Part shown: in pieces, positions 5,326 through 6,604 of the stretch
Numbering within the stretch: the stretch's first letter is position 1
Layout of the letters: every line of letters begins with the position of its first letter
Assembly (NCBI GenBank): GCA_039925865.1
Contig: JBDSYA010000092.1
Location: 1-6,604, forward strand
Source: JBDSYA01 sp039925865
GTDB lineage: Bacteria; Bacteroidota; Ignavibacteria; Tepidaquicellales; Tepidaquicellaceae
DNA: 6,604 nucleotides
Direction of reading: 5' to 3'
The notes under the pieces: model-generated
Seen by the model: only the letters and a program-made list of their open reading frames with translations
Databases searched by the model: none
Told to the model about the DNA's origin: nothing
Position numbers and translations under genes: made by a program

Positions 5326-6604
5326 ATGAAATTCTCTAAATCCATGTTGGTCTTTGCTTTTGTTCTTATTTCAATTGTAATTTTATTCAACAATGGAATT
5401 TTTCTGAAAGAAGAAATAAAAAATAATGCTGAGCCAAAGAACAGAAATGAAAGCAAAGATATTTCAGAAACAAATTTTCAAAAAGTTAATACAGAAATAA
5501 AGTTGACCGATCAATCTTCTTCAAAAGATACTTCTTTAAATACCAATTATCTGAATCTTCATTACGATGCCATCCTCATTGACACTCACAACGACTTCAT
5601 CTGGAAAGTTTACGATCAGGGCGCAGCATTCAATCAGAGAAATAGTTTCACTCAGTCCGATCTTCCCAGATATAAAGCCGGGGGAGTTGATGTTCAGATC
5701 TTTGCTGTGTGGATCCCAATGAAGGAAGTAAAAAGGTCTTACGGATTTACACTTTCTCAGATCGACAGGTTAAATAGTTTTGAAACTGAAAATTATTCTG
5801 AATTTCAATTCGCAAAAAATTATGAGGATATCATCAGAATCACAAATGAGAAAAAAGTTTGCGGATTAATAGGTATTGAAGGCGGGACAGTTATTGGAAA
5901 AGATCTTGATAACATAGACAGGTTATATGAGCTGGGGGTAAGATATATTGGTCTCACATGGAACAATTCAAATTTTATTTCCACATCAGCAAAAGAGTCA
6001 GTCGAAAATGGTAAGAGCGGCGGACTTTCTGAATTTGGAGTTCAGGTCATTAAAAGAATGAATGAGGTCGGAATGCTTGTTGATGTTTCACATTTAAGTG
6101 AAAAAGGTTTTTGGGATGTGATCGAAACAAGCAGTAATCCTATTATTGCCTCACACTCAAATTGTTATTCGATCAATCCGCATTTCAGAAATCTGACGGA
6201 CGAACAGATCAAAGCTATTTCAAAGAACGGCGGGTATATCGGAATTAATTTTTATGATGAGTTTCTTGATAAAGATGCAAAGAAAAACCGGACATTAAAT
6301 GCATATCAGAAATATCCTGATGAACTTAATGCCCTGAACGAAAAGTATGGAGATGATCTGATAAAATTTAATGAAGAGCGGAATAAATTTCTTTCCGATA
6401 AAAATATTCTTGGCGGAACATCAATTGAGAAAGTCTTGGACCACATAGATCACATAAAGAATCTTGTCGGAGTTGATTACATCGGCATTGGCTCTGACTT
6501 TGACGGAGGCATCACTCCTCCAAATGAACTCTATGACGCGAGCTGTTATCCTGAACTTACAAAGAGGCTTGTCGAAAGAGGCTATACAAAAGATGAGATC
6601 ATAA
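5326..6604 (+). CDS. Membrane-anchored M19 (renal-type) dipeptidase, 3'-truncated by window
   Basis: The open frame starts at ATG 5326 and runs off the right edge after 426 codons. It belongs to the peptidase M19 membrane dipeptidase family, binuclear-zinc enzymes that hydrolyse dipeptides, including some with D-residues. Expected ligands are visible: DTHND (86-90; His88 and Asp90), the bridging Glu185 in GIEGG, His256 in VDVSHLS and His277 in ASHSN. HFRN (286-289) supplies the substrate-binding Arg, and GSDFDG (389-394) the catalytic-site Asp. The N-terminus has one hydrophobic helix (about 6-25) without a lipobox Cys, then a polar 50-residue linker (about 28-78) rich in Lys, Asn, Glu and Ser. 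The enzyme is therefore probably tethered with its catalytic domain in the periplasm. The final helix region is missing. A second Met at residue 7 is a less likely start. The 107-nt gap upstream leaves operon membership open. Confidence 0.93.
   Translation, partial: MKFSKSMLVFAFVLISIVILFNNGIFLKEEIKNNAEPKNRNESKDISETNFQKVNTEIKLTDQSSSKDTSLNTNYLNLHYDAILIDTHNDFIWKVYDQGAAFNQRNSFTQSDLPRYKAGGVDVQIFAVWIPMKEVKRSYGFTLSQIDRLNSFETENYSEFQFAKNYEDIIRITNEKKVCGLIGIEGGTVIGKDLDNIDRLYELGVRYIGLTWNNSNFISTSAKESVENGKSGGLSEFGVQVIKRMNEVGMLVDVSHLSEKGFWDVIETSSNPIIASHSNCYSINPHFRNLTDEQIKAISKNGGYIGINFYDEFLDKDAKKNRTLNAYQKYPDELNALNEKYGDDLIKFNEERNKFLSDKNILGGTSIEKVLDHIDHIKNLVGVDYIGIGSDFDGGITPPNELYDASCYPELTKRLVERGYTKDEII

Overview
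The window looks like a piece of chromosome from a low-G+C bacterium of the Bacteroidota / Ignavibacteriota / Chlorobi neighbourhood. That placement is an inference. It rests on the A+T-rich composition, start codons with almost no Shine-Dalgarno sequence, a Bacteroidota-style promoter candidate (TTTG plus a TAnnTTTG-like box), and the make-up of the proteins: a CtpA-type S41 protease with a long helical C-terminus, a two-TM prohibitin-like SPFH protein, and a DUF2007 protein. No rRNA or tRNA is present to confirm it. Nothing in the coding part looks plasmid- or phage-like.

Layout: positions 1-490 hold no recognisable gene but are rich in repeats. From 491 to the right edge, six genes run in the same direction: tmk (thymidylate kinase), a periplasmic S41 C-terminal processing protease, purK (N5-CAIR synthetase), an SPFH/prohibitin-family membrane protein, a small DUF2007 protein, and a membrane-anchored M19 dipeptidase cut off by the right edge. 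The gaps are 6, 51, 27, 3 and 107 nt. The first five genes are therefore plausibly one transcription unit. The sixth sits behind a repeat-bearing gap and may or may not be co-transcribed. Two genes supply nucleotides (dTDP and the purine precursor N5-CAIR) and three act at or outside the membrane (protease, SPFH scaffold, dipeptidase). I see housekeeping genes rather than a dedicated new pathway.

The most unusual structure is in the leader region. Two tandem quasi-palindromes of about 80 bp (210-290 and 331-410) are built from four copies of one ~25-nt unit in +,-,+,- orientation. Their outer 10-bp stems differ from each other at three positions, and all three are compensated in the partner arm, so base pairing has been kept while sequence changed. 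The two inner arms can also pair with each other over 23 positions, giving an alternative central hairpin. The pair of palindromes is flanked by near-identical 32-34 nt direct repeats (171-204 and 418-449), the second of which runs into the candidate tmk promoter. This could be a REP/BIME- or MITE-like mobile repeat, or a structured leader or ncRNA. Sequence alone does not decide.

Other signals: a phased GATT-word repeat (period 8-9 nt) before the dipeptidase gene, a related AATTAGTG tandem near the left edge, and a high density of GATC in the genes (about 64 by hand count) with none in the first 490 nt.
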